Shown one piece after another: positions 41,999 through 51,393 of a DNA stretch of 64,000 nt. The DNA is from PCRC01 sp017848435 (GTDB taxonomy: Bacteria; Pseudomonadota; Gammaproteobacteria; Burkholderiales; Burkholderiaceae_C): the NCBI GenBank assembly GCA_965284315.1, contig OZ260072.1, positions 434,001 through 498,000 of the forward strand, written 5' to 3'. The notes under the pieces are model-generated. The model did not search any database. It worked only from the letters and a program-made list of their open reading frames with translations, and was not told the DNA's origin. The translations under genes and the position numbers were made by a program. Numbering within the stretch: position 1 is the first letter of the stretch; each line of letters opens with the position of its first letter.

Positions 41999-42735
41999 CA
42001 CAGCGTCAGGATGGCCGCTGGCAAGCTGAGTGCCTTGATCTTCTTGGCGGCCTTGTCGGCCTCGGCACGGCTGGGGTAAGGCCCAACGCGCACTCGGATG
42101 CGGCGCCCCTCGGGGGTATCTGCCACCTGGGTGTAGGTTTTCAAGCCCGCCGCCTCCACCCGCAGGCGGGTTTCACGCGCTTTGGTCACGTCGGCGAACG
42201 CGCCGATCTGCACCACGAAGCGGCTGTCGGCGGGGTCTTTGTCAGAGGCTTCGAGCAGGGCACGGGCGCGGGCACCGTCGTCTGGTTTGGCACGCGCTTC
42301 GGCCTTGGGCTCTGGCGTGGCCACACGGGGCACCGAAGCCGCTTCTTTTTTGATAGCGAGAGTTTCAGGTTTTACCTTGGCTTCCGGCTGTTTTGGCTCA
42401 TTTTTCTCGGAAACCACCTGTTCCCGGGGCGCCAGGCTGGCCGACGCAGCTACGCGCCCGTTGCCCGGCGTCGCGGCCGACGGCGTGGGAATGGCCAATG
42501 GCTTGGCCTTGGTTTTGTCGGGGATGTTGATCGGGATGTCCACCGCCACCGGGCGGGGCTGGGTGTCGAACAGCAGCGGGAAACCGACCACGCCGACCAG
42601 CACCAGCACCACCGCACCGATCAACCGATGTTTGGCGCGCTGGCGCAAGGCCTCGACGCTGTCGGTCGGGCCGGCGCCCACGGTCGAGCCGCTGGAGGGG
42701 GCCTGGCCGGGGAAACGAAACTTGAAAAAAGCCAT
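41998..42735 (-). CDS. SPOR-domain protein (DedD-like)
   Basis: 245-residue divisome protein: one N-terminal transmembrane helix (RLIGAVVLVLVGVVGFPLLF), a proline/lysine-rich linker and a C-terminal SPOR domain (about residues 165-245, SRFVVQIGAFADVTKARETRLRVE). SPOR domains bind peptidoglycan stripped of stems at the septum. The linker contains KVKPETLAIKKEAAS, encoded by a dispersed repeat at 42341-42384 and similar to an insert in WaaA. It overlaps the cvpA start by 1 bp. Confidence 0.9.
   Translation of the reverse strand: MAFFKFRFPGQAPSSGSTVGAGPTDSVEALRQRAKHRLIGAVVLVLVGVVGFPLLFDTQPRPVAVDIPINIPDKTKAKPLAIPTPSAATPGNGRVAASASLAPREQVVSEKNEPKQPEAKVKPETLAIKKEAASVPRVATPEPKAEARAKPDDGARARALLEASDKDPADSRFVVQIGAFADVTKARETRLRVEAAGLKTYTQVADTPEGRRIRVRVGPYPSRAEADKAAKKIKALSLPAAILTL
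42341..42384 (+). repeat. dispersed GCTAT/ATAGC-type repeat, copy 3 (inside the SPOR gene)
   Basis: GCTTCTTTTTTGATAGC followed by TTTCAGGTTTTACC and GGCTT, in the same order as copies 1 and 4. It falls in the linker coding region and is translated in frame on the minus strand, as KVKPETLAIKK. Confidence 0.6.
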
Positions 42736-42810
42736 GCGTACGGGTTGGTGCGGTAAGGCAGAAGACAGATGGCAGGCCAGACAACAGGCGTCAAACAGGA
42801 TGGGGCGGTA

Positions 42811-44109
42811 TCAGGCTAGGTGTTTGGCCTGCATGCGCGGCACCCCGTCCTTGAGCACGCCGCCCACGGTGTAGAACGACCCGAAAACCACAATTCTATC
42901 AGTGGGGTCTGCCGCCGCCATGGCCGCGCGCAGGGCGGCCATCGGGTCGGAATGGGTGCTGGCCGCCACGTCGCGCGGTGTGCCAGGCGCGGCGGGCAAG
43001 GCCTGCCAGCGCGCGGCCAAATCGGCCGCCGTGGCGGCGCGCGCGGTGGGCAAATCGGTGAAATACCAGCGGTCGACCAGTGGCCGGATGCGCGTGAGCA
43101 TGGGCGCGAGGTCTTTGTCGGCCATGGCGCCGAACACCGCATGGGTGCGCGGGTGGAAACCCATCGCGTCGAGGTTGGCGGTGAGTGCCGCCACCGAGTG
43201 CGGGTTGTGCGCCACGTCCAGCACCAGCGTTGGCTGCCCGGGCACGATCTGGAAACGGCCCGGCAACTCCACCAGCGCCAGCCCGTTGCGCACCGCCTGC
43301 GCGGTGACCGGAATCCGCTCGCGCAAAGCCTGCAGCGCCGCCAGCACGCCTGCGGCGTTCACCAGCTGGTTGGCACCGCGCAGGGCCGGGTAGGCCAGGC
43401 CCGCATACCGGCGACCCCGGCCAGCCCAGCCCCATTGCTGCTGGTCGCCGGAAAAATTGAAGTCCACGCCCAGCCGCCACAGGTCGGCGCCCAGGTGCGC
43501 GGCGTGGTCGAGCACGCTCTGCGGCGGTACCGGGTCGCTCACCACCGCTGGCTTGCCGGCGCGCAGGATGCCGGCTTTCTCGAAGCCAATTGCCTCGCGG
43601 GTGCTGCCCAACAGTTCGGTGTGGTCGAGGTCGATGCTGGTGAGGATGGCGCAGTCGGTGTCGATGACGTTGACCGCGTCCAGCCGGCCACCCAGGCCCA
43701 CCTCCAGCACCACCACGTCCAGCCCGGCCTGCTGCAAATGGTGCAACAGCGCCAGCGTGGTGAACTCGAAATAGGTCAGGCTGGTGGCCTGCCGGGCGGC
43801 CTCCACCGCCGCAAAGCTGGGCAACAGGTCGGGCGCAGCGACCGCCGTGCCGCGCACCCGGCAGCGTTCTTCAAAATGCACCAGGTGCGGCGAGGTGTAA
43901 ACGCCAGTGCGGTAACCCGCCTGCAGCAGGATGGCCTCCAGCATGGCGCAGGTCGAGCCCTTGCCGTTGGTGCCGGCCACGGTGATCACCGGGCAATCAA
44001 AACGCAGGCCGAGCCGCGTGGCGACCTGCTGCGTCCGGTCCAACCCCATGTCGATGGTGACGGGGTGCAGCCGCTCGCAGTGGGCGAGCCATTCCTCAAG
44101 TGTGTGCAT
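42811..44109 (-). CDS. folC: dihydrofolate/folylpolyglutamate synthase
   Basis: Adds L-glutamate to dihydropteroate and folates. 432 residues. ATP-binding loop VITVAGTNGKGSTCAMLEAIL, then TSPHLVHFEERCRV, VVLEVGLGGRLDAVNVID and DLDHTELLG match the family. VVFGSFYTVGGVLK is near the C-terminus. The start at 44109 is the family start; the frame is open to 44148. It is the first gene of the folC-dedD-like-cvpA-purF-metZ-gltX run. Confidence 0.95.
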   Translation of the reverse strand: MHTLEEWLAHCERLHPVTIDMGLDRTQQVATRLGLRFDCPVITVAGTNGKGSTCAMLEAILLQAGYRTGVYTSPHLVHFEERCRVRGTAVAAPDLLPSFAAVEAARQATSLTYFEFTTLALLHHLQQAGLDVVVLEVGLGGRLDAVNVIDTDCAILTSIDLDHTELLGSTREAIGFEKAGILRAGKPAVVSDPVPPQSVLDHAAHLGADLWRLGVDFNFSGDQQQWGWAGRGRRYAGLAYPALRGANQLVNAAGVLAALQALRERIPVTAQAVRNGLALVELPGRFQIVPGQPTLVLDVAHNPHSVAALTANLDAMGFHPRTHAVFGAMADKDLAPMLTRIRPLVDRWYFTDLPTARAATAADLAARWQALPAAPGTPRDVAASTHSDPMAALRAAMAAADPTDRIVVFGSFYTVGGVLKDGVPRMQAKHLA

Positions 44110-44140
44110 GGGGCGATTGTCGCGCAGGCACAATAGCCCC

Positions 44141-44491
44141 ATGGTCACCCTCTACGGCATCCCGAACTGCGACACGGTCAAAAAAGCCCGCGCCTGGCTG
44201 ACCGACCACGGCATCGCGCACACTTTCCACGACTTCAAGAAACAGGGCGTGCCCGAAGCAGAACTCGACCGCTGGCTGGCCGCCGTGGGCTGGGAAAAGG
44301 TGGTCAACCGCCAGGGCACGACCTGGCGCAAGCTGGACGCGGCGGTGCAGGCCAGCGTGGTGGACGCCGCCAGCGCCCGGCCGGCGCTGCTGGCCCAGCC
44401 CAGCCTGATCAAGCGGCCGGTGGTGGCCTGGCCGGCAGGTGCGGTGACGGTGGGGTTTCAACCCGACGACTGGCTGGCACGGGTTGCCTGA
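44141..44491 (+). CDS. ArsC/Spx-family reductase (YffB-like)
   Basis: 116-residue thioredoxin-fold protein with the single catalytic Cys in YGIPNCDTVKKARAWL. The FHDFKKQGVPEAELDRWL and SLIKRPV segments follow the ArsC-like YffB pattern. YffB proteins may act as glutathione-dependent thiol reductases. It is divergent from folC with a 31-bp gap. True arsenate reduction is not implied by this family. Confidence 0.9.
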   Translation: MVTLYGIPNCDTVKKARAWLTDHGIAHTFHDFKKQGVPEAELDRWLAAVGWEKVVNRQGTTWRKLDAAVQASVVDAASARPALLAQPSLIKRPVVAWPAGAVTVGFQPDDWLARVA

Positions 44492-44613
44492 CACGCTGAC
44501 GCCATCTTTTACACCGGATTTACCGAACTTGCGTTGCCGGCACCGCTCAAAGTGGGAAAATGACAGTGTTCCCGCTGCACTCAGCGGGGTTGCAGGCAAG
44601 AAAGGTCCGCACC

Positions 44614-45261
44614 ATGAAAAAACTGATTCTGATTTCCGTCCTCGGCGCCGTGGGCAGCTTGGCCATGGCCCAGGAAGTGGGGCGTGTGATTTCCAGCACC
44701 CCGGTGGTTCAGCAGTACGGTGTGCCGCGCCAGGTCTGCAACAACACCCAGGTGCTGGTGCAGCAACCCAAGTCGGGCGGCGGCGCATTGCTGGGTGCGG
44801 TGGCGGGTGGTGCGGCCGGCAACGCGATTGGTGACGGCTCCGGCCGCGCGATTGCCACGCTGATTGGCCTCGTGGGCGGCGCCATTGTGGGCGACCGGGT
44901 CGAGGGCGACAACGCACCGCAGTACCAAAACGTGCAACAGTGTGGCAACCAGACCTTCTACGAGAATCGCACCGTGGCCTACAACGTGGTCTACGAGTAC
45001 GCGGGCAGGCAGTACCAGGTGCAAATGCCCAACGACCCAGGCCCCACCGTCCCGGTGCAGGTCACGCCCGTGGGCCATCCGTCTGCCCCGTACGGCCAGA
45101 CGCAGCAACCGGTTGTGGTCGCGCCCAGCTACCCTGCCCCGGTGTATTACCCAGCGCCTGCCACAGTCCCCGTGTACCCGGTGTACCAGCGGCCTTACTA
45201 CGCACCGATTGGCCTGAGCCTGAACCTGGGCTATTCCAACAGCCGCGGCCACTGGCGCTGA
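44614..45261 (+). CDS. glycine-zipper 2TM envelope protein
   Basis: 215-residue secreted or membrane-associated protein with a signal peptide (KKLILISVLGAVGSLAMA) and a glycine zipper (GALLGAVAGGAAGNAIGDG...GGAIVGD) like that of Rick_17kDa_Anti/2TM proteins. The C-terminal third is rich in Pro, Tyr and Val. Function unknown, probably envelope structure. The leader contains the hairpin CCCGCTG/CAGCGGG at 44571-44588. ATG 44614 is chosen for the signal peptide. Confidence 0.82.
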   Translation: MKKLILISVLGAVGSLAMAQEVGRVISSTPVVQQYGVPRQVCNNTQVLVQQPKSGGGALLGAVAGGAAGNAIGDGSGRAIATLIGLVGGAIVGDRVEGDNAPQYQNVQQCGNQTFYENRTVAYNVVYEYAGRQYQVQMPNDPGPTVPVQVTPVGHPSAPYGQTQQPVVVAPSYPAPVYYPAPATVPVYPVYQRPYYAPIGLSLNLGYSNSRGHWR

Positions 45262-45305
45262 GCAGCAGCGCTGAATTTGGCGGCCAGCGCAACGCCGGCT
45301 GGCCT

Positions 45306-46136
45306 TCAGCGCGTCGTCAGCACGCGCCCTGAGAACAGCACCGGGCCCGTCGGCCCACCTTCCCGCACACCGCCTTTGGGCTCCAGGCTGATGGCCAATG
45401 CGGGGGTTGCGCGCACCTGCTGGTCGTTGGCGACCAGCCGCATCTGGGCTTGCCCATCGAGCACGCCCAGCGAGGTCGGCCCGCCCGACTCGGGCAACGC
45501 CCAGAGCTGGAGCGATTTGTCGGCCGCTTCCTGGTAAGCGCCCACGCGTTTGAGCACCAGCGCCTGTTGCCGGGCGTCGAAGGTCACCAGCATGGACGCG
45601 TTGAACTTGCCGTCGGCCAGCACCGCCACATACGCAATGTCGGGCTGGGCTTTCAGTTGCGCCAGCAGTTCGGTGTTCTGCTGTGCCAATGCCTCGCGCG
45701 CCTGCGCCAGTTCGGCGTTCTGGCGGCTGGTTTGGGCCAGCTGGCTGGCTTGTTCGCCCAGTTGCCGGTGTTGCTGCACGCCCACCACCAGCCCGGCCAC
45801 CGTGGCCAGCGCACCGGCCGCTGCGGCGCCGCGCCACCAGGCCGACACGCCACGCGGTGCGGGGGCCTTGGGCGCGGGGGCGGCGGCGCGGGATTTTTGG
45901 CGCTCGTTTTCCACTGCGTTGGCGATGCGCTTCCAGACGTTGGCACTGGGTGCCTCGCTGGGCTGGAGTTCAGTGAGCGACGCCAGGCGCTCCTGCCACA
46001 GCAGGGCCTGCGTGCGGATGGTCACGCTGTCGCGGGCCAGGGCTTCAAAACGGCGGCGTGCACCGCCGCGCAGGGTGCCGAGGGCGTGGCTGGCGGCCAG
46101 CTGTTCCAGCAAAGCGGGGTGGTTGGTCAACTTCAT
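45306..46136 (-). CDS. anti-sigma factor, RskA type
   Basis: 276-residue membrane protein: N-terminal cytoplasmic anti-sigma domain, a transmembrane helix (GAAAAGALATVAGLVVGV), a coiled coil (residues about 120-150) and a periplasmic RskA C-terminal domain with the typical AISLEPKGGVREGGPTGPVLFSG ending. It holds the ECF sigma factor encoded just upstream (42-bp gap) inactive until an envelope signal triggers proteolysis. Confidence 0.9.
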   Translation of the reverse strand: MKLTNHPALLEQLAASHALGTLRGGARRRFEALARDSVTIRTQALLWQERLASLTELQPSEAPSANVWKRIANAVENERQKSRAAAPAPKAPAPRGVSAWWRGAAAAGALATVAGLVVGVQQHRQLGEQASQLAQTSRQNAELAQAREALAQQNTELLAQLKAQPDIAYVAVLADGKFNASMLVTFDARQQALVLKRVGAYQEAADKSLQLWALPESGGPTSLGVLDGQAQMRLVANDQQVRATPALAISLEPKGGVREGGPTGPVLFSGRVLTTR

Positions 46137-46178
46137 GGTGGCTTGCTCAAAATAAATCTGTGGACGCGGGCGACGGGC

Positions 46179-46763
46179 TCAAACCACCCGCGCCATGCAC
46201 TGGCGCAACTGCTCCAGGCCACGGCGGATCCAGGTTTTGACCGTGCCCAGCGGCAGCTTGAGCTGAGCGGCCAGTTCGTTGTGACTCAGGTCGCGCATGT
46301 AGGCCAGGCTCACCACCTCGCGTTGCTTGTTCTCCAGCCGGCTCAGGCACTGGTGCAGCGCGGTGGCCTGCTGGCTGGCCTGGGCCGCGTCGATCGGGTC
46401 GGTGGCGTTGCTGGACAGCGTGTCGCTCATGAAGTCGTCCAGCTCCAGCGCGGTGTCCACCCGCTCGCTGTTGCGGCGGCGCAGAAAGTCGAGCGACCGG
46501 CTGCGCACGATCACGCCCATCCAGGCCATCGGCGGGCTCAGCACCGAGCGGTAGTCGCCTGCAATGCGCCAGATGTTGAGGTAGGCGTCCTGCAGCGCGT
46601 CTTCGGCCCATTCGCGGTTGCCGAGCACGCGCAGTGCCACGCCGTAGAGCCGCTTGGCGGTCAGGTCGTAGAGTTCACGCAAGGCATGGCTCGCATCGGC
46701 GTCACGTGGGGCAATTCGGATCAGCAGGGCAGTCAATTGGGTGTCTGTGGGTTCAAGCGCCAT
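46179..46763 (-). CDS. ECF sigma factor (SigK-like)
   Basis: 194-residue RNA polymerase sigma-70 family protein. Region 2 is ALRELYDLTAKRLYGVALRVLGNREWAEDALQDAYLNIW. Region 4 is REVVSLAYMRDLSHNELAAQLKLPLGTVKTWIRRGLEQL. It is paired with the RskA-type anti-sigma gene and is likely autoregulated. Target genes are not evident in the window. Confidence 0.93.
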   Translation of the reverse strand: MALEPTDTQLTALLIRIAPRDADASHALRELYDLTAKRLYGVALRVLGNREWAEDALQDAYLNIWRIAGDYRSVLSPPMAWMGVIVRSRSLDFLRRRNSERVDTALELDDFMSDTLSSNATDPIDAAQASQQATALHQCLSRLENKQREVVSLAYMRDLSHNELAAQLKLPLGTVKTWIRRGLEQLRQCMARVV

Positions 46764-46967
46764 GGGAAAGAAACCGGTTTGGAATACTTACGCGAACACG
46801 CGCGCTGCGGATTCAGGCCACACCGCTTTGCCAGCCTGAAAATTGGAGAGTACCCACTAGCCTAACCCATGGGGCACCGATGGGACAAGCGGTTGCCAAA
46901 GAGAGCAACGCGTGGGCCGTTAAAATTCAGGGTTTCACCCACCCACCAGCCCCCGCACGGCCACCCC

Positions 46968-47294
46968 ATGACCACCGAACAATTTGACGGCGTTTCTGTC
47001 GCCACCAAAGCCAATGTGTATTTCGACGGCAAATGCGTCAGCCACAGCATCACGCTGGCCGACGGCACCAAGAAAAGCGTGGGCGTGGTGCTGCCCTCCA
47101 CGCTGACCTTCAACACCGGCGCGCCCGAGATCATGGAATGCACCGCCGGTGGCTGCGAATACAAGCTGGCCGGCAGCGATGCCTGGGTCAAGTCGGCCGC
47201 CGGCGAGAAGTTCAGCGTGCCGGGCAACTCGAGCTTCCAGATCAAGGTGAGTCCTGCCGAAGGGGCCTACCACTACATCTGCCATTTCGGTTGA
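46968..47294 (+). CDS. ppnP: pyrimidine/purine nucleoside phosphorylase PpnP (DUF1255)
   Basis: 108-residue cupin-fold phosphorylase. The EQFDGVSVATKANVYFDGKCVSHSI start and the SAAGEKFSVPGNSSFQIKV region are typical. It is directly followed by argG. The start at 46968 excludes a non-homologous upstream extension. Confidence 0.93.
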   Translation: MTTEQFDGVSVATKANVYFDGKCVSHSITLADGTKKSVGVVLPSTLTFNTGAPEIMECTAGGCEYKLAGSDAWVKSAAGEKFSVPGNSSFQIKVSPAEGAYHYICHFG

Positions 47295-47299
47295 ACAGC

Positions 47300-48637
47300 A
47301 TGGGCACGATTCTGCAAAACGTTCCCGTCGGCCAGAAGGTCGGCATTGCCTTTTCGGGTGGGCTGGACACCAGCGCCGCGCTGCACTGGATGAAGCTCAA
47401 GGGCGCCCTGCCCTATGCCTACACCGCCAACCTCGGCCAACCCGACGAGCCGGACTACGACGAGATCCCGCGCAAGGCGATGGAATACGGTGCCGAGCAG
47501 GCCCGGCTGATCGACTGCCGCCTGCAGCTTGCCCACGAAGGCATTGCCGCGCTGCAGGCCGGCGCCTTCCACATCAGCACCGCCGGTGTGACCTACTTCA
47601 ACACCACCCCGCTGGGCCGTGCCGTGACCGGCACCATGCTGGTGGCGGCGATGAAGGAAGACGATGTGAACATCTGGGGCGACGGCTCCACCTTCAAGGG
47701 CAACGACATCGAGCGCTTCTACCGCTACGGCCTGCTGACCAACCCCAGTTTGCGCATCTACAAGCCCTGGCTCGACCAGCTGTTCATCGACGAACTGGGT
47801 GGCCGGGCCGAGATGAGCGCCTTCATGACGCAGCACGGCTTTGGCTACAAGATGAGCGCCGAAAAAGCCTATAGCACCGACAGCAACATGCTCGGTGCCA
47901 CCCACGAGGCCAAAGACCTGGAGCACCTGAGCAGTGGCATCAGAATCGTCAACCCCATCATGGGTGTGCCGTTCTGGCGCGACGACTGCGTGGTGAAGGC
48001 CGAAGAAGTCACGGTGCGTTTTGAAGAAGGCCAGCCGGTCGCGCTGAACGGCCAGACTTTTGCATCGCCAGTCGACCTGATTCTGGAAGCCAACCGCATT
48101 GGCGGCCGCCACGGCCTGGGCATGAGCGACCAGATCGAGAACCGCATCATCGAAGCCAAGAGCCGCGGCATTTACGAGGCCCCCGGCCTGGCGCTGCTGT
48201 TCATCGCCTACGAACGGCTGCTGACCGGCATCCACAACGAAGACACCATCGAGCAGTACCGTGACAACGGCCGCAAGCTCGGCCGGCTGCTGTACCAGGG
48301 CCGCTGGTTCGACCCGCAAGCCATCATGCTGCGCGAAGCCGCACAGCGCTGGGTGGCCCGCGCCATCACCGGCGAAGTGACGCTGGAACTGCGCCGTGGC
48401 AACGACTACAGCCTGCTCAACACAGCCAGCGCCAACCTGACCTACAAGCCCGAACGGCTGAGCATGGAAAAGGTGGAAGACGCGCCCTTCTCACCGCTGG
48501 ACCGCATTGGCCAGCTGACCATGCGCAACCTCGACATCATCGACACGCGCGAAAAGCTGGCGGTGTACACCAAGGCCGGTCTGCTGTCGGTCGGCACCGG
48601 CACCGCGCTGCCCCAGCTCGGTGGTGGCGACAAATAA
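47300..48637 (+). CDS. argG: argininosuccinate synthase (type 2)
   Basis: Joins citrulline and aspartate using ATP in arginine synthesis. 445 residues, matching the E. coli-like longer type. The PP-loop AFSGGLDTSAALHWMK and the GDGSTFKGNDIERFYRYG region are visible, as are the conserved TGIHNEDTIEQYRDNGRKLGRLLYQGRWFD segment and GDKxx end. It lies 5 bp after ppnP. A strong terminator follows. Confidence 0.97.
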   Translation: MGTILQNVPVGQKVGIAFSGGLDTSAALHWMKLKGALPYAYTANLGQPDEPDYDEIPRKAMEYGAEQARLIDCRLQLAHEGIAALQAGAFHISTAGVTYFNTTPLGRAVTGTMLVAAMKEDDVNIWGDGSTFKGNDIERFYRYGLLTNPSLRIYKPWLDQLFIDELGGRAEMSAFMTQHGFGYKMSAEKAYSTDSNMLGATHEAKDLEHLSSGIRIVNPIMGVPFWRDDCVVKAEEVTVRFEEGQPVALNGQTFASPVDLILEANRIGGRHGLGMSDQIENRIIEAKSRGIYEAPGLALLFIAYERLLTGIHNEDTIEQYRDNGRKLGRLLYQGRWFDPQAIMLREAAQRWVARAITGEVTLELRRGNDYSLLNTASANLTYKPERLSMEKVEDAPFSPLDRIGQLTMRNLDIIDTREKLAVYTKAGLLSVGTGTALPQLGGGDK

Positions 48638-48658
48638 GCGCATCGCCGCACCCACACG

Positions 48659-48688
48659 CACAAGGCCGCATGCGGCCTTGTGCTTTTT
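48659..48688 (+). terminator. intrinsic terminator after argG
   Basis: Perfect 11-bp stem CACAAGGCCGC / GCGGCCTTGTG, then CTTTTT. It is 22 bp after the argG stop. Confidence 0.88.
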
Positions 48689-48725
48689 GGGGGTGGCACG
48701 TTGCGGCTGAAACTGCCGAAGCGAC

Positions 48726-50147
48726 TCAGCCGCCGTTGTTGCCGTTCGTCACCTTCTTCAGGAACGCGATCAGGTCGGCCATCTCCGCGTCACCCAGCGG
48801 CGGCATCGACGTGAGTGGCGACGCGAGCCGGCCCACCATGGCGGCGTAGAGCGCTGGGGCATTCTGGCTGTCACGGCATGCCACCTGAACACCTGCCTGT
48901 AGCAGCGGTGCGTCACTGGCGCAGCGGAACGCCTGGGCATGGCCGGCGGCGTCAAAGTGGTGGCGGATGGTTTTTTCCAGGCTGTCGTAGACCCCGTTGT
49001 GGAAGTACGGCGCGGTCGCCCGCACTTCCCACAGCGAAGGCGTCAAGAAGGCGTAGAGATCGGCGTCCTGCCGCGTCACCTCGTAGCGGCCCTTGTCGGC
49101 GCGCGGTGTCTCGCTGGCCCCACCACCGACGCCTGGTCCGATCTGCGGCACGGCCAGGTTGTGGAACTTGGCGTCGGTCAGCTTGGGGCCGTTGTGGCAT
49201 TGGGCACAGCGGCCTTTGTCAAAAAACACCAGGCCACCGCGCAATTCGTTGGCCGCCAGCGGCCAGCGCTCACGGTCACGCAACCAGCCATGAAAGCCGA
49301 AGGCCGAGCCGCCCGCGTTCCAGCGCCGCGTCTGGAACGCTGCCAAGGCGTTGGCCACATGCTGGATGCCCAGGTTGGCGGGTGGTACGTCGGGGAACGC
49401 ATCGGCCAACCCTTTGGCCAGGGTGGGGTCGGCCAGCACCCGTTGCATCACCGCATTCCAGACCGGTTGCGGGTTGGCCTCTACCGGGTCTGCAACCAAA
49501 CCGGCAGTGGCGTTCTCCGAGCGGCCGCCATTGGTGCCTGGGGCATAGCCCAGCATCTCGTCGCGCGTCAGCAGGGGGGTCAGCGCCTGCGCGGCCAGCA
49601 GGTTCTCCAGACCGGCCGGCAGCTTGTCGCCCACCGGGGTGATGAAGCCGCCCCGGCCGTCGACCGCCACACGGCCGTCGTGAAACATGAACTGCGACGC
49701 ACCCAGCAGCTTGTTCACCAGGTCCGGCGCGTTGCGCTGGATGGACGCCAGGTTGGCAGGGTCGTCGGCATCGCCGCCGCGCAAGCTGGGGTGCAGCGCA
49801 CGCGTCAGCGTGCGACCATCCAGCGCGACCGGGGACGCAACCCCGGCATTGTTATTGGCGTGGCAGGAAACACACGCCACCTTGCCGGTGCCCGAGAGCT
49901 TGGTGCTGGTGAACAGGCTGACGCCGACCGAAAAACGGGCATCGGACACCACCGGCGGCGCCTCCAGCGGTGTGACGCCATACAGGGCCGTGAAGCAGGC
50001 CAGCTGCTCGTCGGCGCTGCCTTTGGCGCGGCAGGCGGCCGTCGGGTCCGATGGCCCGGTCGATACAACGCTGCCCCCACCGCCACCACCGCCGCAAGCG
50101 AGCGACAGGGCCGCTGCAGCCAGCGCGGCCAACAACCCACGGATCAC
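48726..50147 (-). CDS. diheme cytochrome c peroxidase/MauG-like lipoprotein
   Basis: 473-residue periplasmic protein with a lipobox (LSLACGG, then a run of Gly) and two haem motifs: CVSCH near residue 90 and CAQCH near residue 310. FDKGRCAQCHNGPKLTD and APYFHNGVYDSLEKTIRHHF follow the CcpA/MauG family pattern. The role (peroxide reduction or post-translational oxidation) is not determined. Its start overlaps the stop of the preceding lipoprotein gene (ATGA), so both are co-expressed. Confidence 0.87.
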   Translation of the reverse strand: MIRGLLAALAAAALSLACGGGGGGGSVVSTGPSDPTAACRAKGSADEQLACFTALYGVTPLEAPPVVSDARFSVGVSLFTSTKLSGTGKVACVSCHANNNAGVASPVALDGRTLTRALHPSLRGGDADDPANLASIQRNAPDLVNKLLGASQFMFHDGRVAVDGRGGFITPVGDKLPAGLENLLAAQALTPLLTRDEMLGYAPGTNGGRSENATAGLVADPVEANPQPVWNAVMQRVLADPTLAKGLADAFPDVPPANLGIQHVANALAAFQTRRWNAGGSAFGFHGWLRDRERWPLAANELRGGLVFFDKGRCAQCHNGPKLTDAKFHNLAVPQIGPGVGGGASETPRADKGRYEVTRQDADLYAFLTPSLWEVRATAPYFHNGVYDSLEKTIRHHFDAAGHAQAFRCASDAPLLQAGVQVACRDSQNAPALYAAMVGRLASPLTSMPPLGDAEMADLIAFLKKVTNGNNGG

Positions 50148-51193
50148 GGCGTGCCGGCTTCAAACACCTGGATTTCCGCGACGTTGGACACCTGACGGGC
50201 CCCCGCCGTTTCCGGCGTGGTGGCATTTCTCGCGATGATCAACCGCAGCGCACCCGCAGTGCCCAGTCCGTCGCCGCTCTCCGTCTCGTAGGCCACGATC
50301 GCCGGCCGGTTGCCGAAGTTGGGGTGGATCTCGCCGAGCGACACCACCGCCCGGAAGCCGTCGGTCGCCGTCACCACCGCATAGAGCGACAGCACAGCGT
50401 TGTTGCGTCCGGTGCTGGAGGTCGTCAGGCCCACCGTGGTGTTCAGCAGGTCGTACAGCCCCGCACCCCGGTAGGTGGTGCCGTTGTAGGTGGCGGTTTT
50501 TGCGGTCAGCGCTTTCAGGTCGGCCACCGTGAAGGTGCGGGCAGTCCGCACCTTGCCGTTCACCACCACCGTGGTCGACTGCCCACCGGGCTTGGCGCCC
50601 GACTGCGGTGTCGCGGGTGGCACGGCCACCTCGAGCTTGACCGCGTTGGAGTTGTAACGACCGCCGCGGCTGTCGCCAGGCGCCGTGATGCGGAACGGTC
50701 CGTCCGTGGTGGCGTCCAGGGCCGACACCGCGCCGTTCACCCGCTGCGCATAGGCAATCAGCGGCTGGTTGGGGGCCGTGTTGCCACCGAAGTTCGGGCT
50801 CAACTCACCGAGCGCGAACGCGACCTGGTAACCGTCCGTCGCGGTGGACAGCACGACATGCTCGACGAGCCGCCGGCCCGCGTTGCCGGTGTTGGTGGCG
50901 CCGGGCGTGTTGTTGTCGGTGGCCAGCGCGTCCTGGACCACATCGAACAGGGGAACGCCCAGATAGGTTTTGCTCTGCGGGGTGGTGCCGGCAAGGTAAT
51001 TGACGTCCTGCGTGACCTCGGTGAACTTTGCCTTCAGGCTGGTGCTGTTGTAGTCGGCCGACCGGGCCACCGCGCCCGACAGGCTGATGCTGGGCACGGG
51101 CGCTGGCGGCTCGCTGCCACCGCCACCGCAGCCCACCAGTGCCAAGGCCAACAGGCCGCCGATGCCAAAAATCGCAGACGTCTTTATGTTCAT
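50144..51193 (-). CDS. lipoprotein with two sulfite-oxidase-like (molybdopterin-type) repeats
   Basis: 349-residue lipoprotein (lipobox LALALVGCGGGG). Two related halves have the pattern YLGVPLFDVVQDAL...ATDGYQVAFALGELSPNFGG (residues about 90-150) and YRGAGLYDLLNTTVGL...ATDGFRAVVSLGEIHPNFGN (about 235-300). This resembles the molybdopterin-binding fold of sulfite oxidases, but a catalytic Cys is not visible in either half, so it may be a cofactor-free relative. GGAGG lies 7 bp before ATG 51193. A 4-bp overlap couples it to the MauG-like gene. Confidence 0.7.
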   Translation of the reverse strand: MNIKTSAIFGIGGLLALALVGCGGGGSEPPAPVPSISLSGAVARSADYNSTSLKAKFTEVTQDVNYLAGTTPQSKTYLGVPLFDVVQDALATDNNTPGATNTGNAGRRLVEHVVLSTATDGYQVAFALGELSPNFGGNTAPNQPLIAYAQRVNGAVSALDATTDGPFRITAPGDSRGGRYNSNAVKLEVAVPPATPQSGAKPGGQSTTVVVNGKVRTARTFTVADLKALTAKTATYNGTTYRGAGLYDLLNTTVGLTTSSTGRNNAVLSLYAVVTATDGFRAVVSLGEIHPNFGNRPAIVAYETESGDGLGTAGALRLIIARNATTPETAGARQVSNVAEIQVFEAGTP

Positions 51194-51393
51194 GGGGTGC
51201 CTCCAGTCGTTATAAATACAAGAATATAACGCATCATGGCCAGGCACGGCCTCGTGTGTTCACAACGCCATCTCAGGATTGATATTCACCGGCAAGGCCG
51301 GTTCGGGCTTTATCTGGCGGCCCAAAGGCCGATACAGAGTCTTCTGGCTGCCGCGTGCGCGCCGGCCTCCTCCCGGTTTGAAAGCAAGCAACG

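Noticed and set aside
44141..44491. Arsenic resistance system
   Set aside because: The ArsC-fold protein is the YffB type, and there are no other ars genes beside it.
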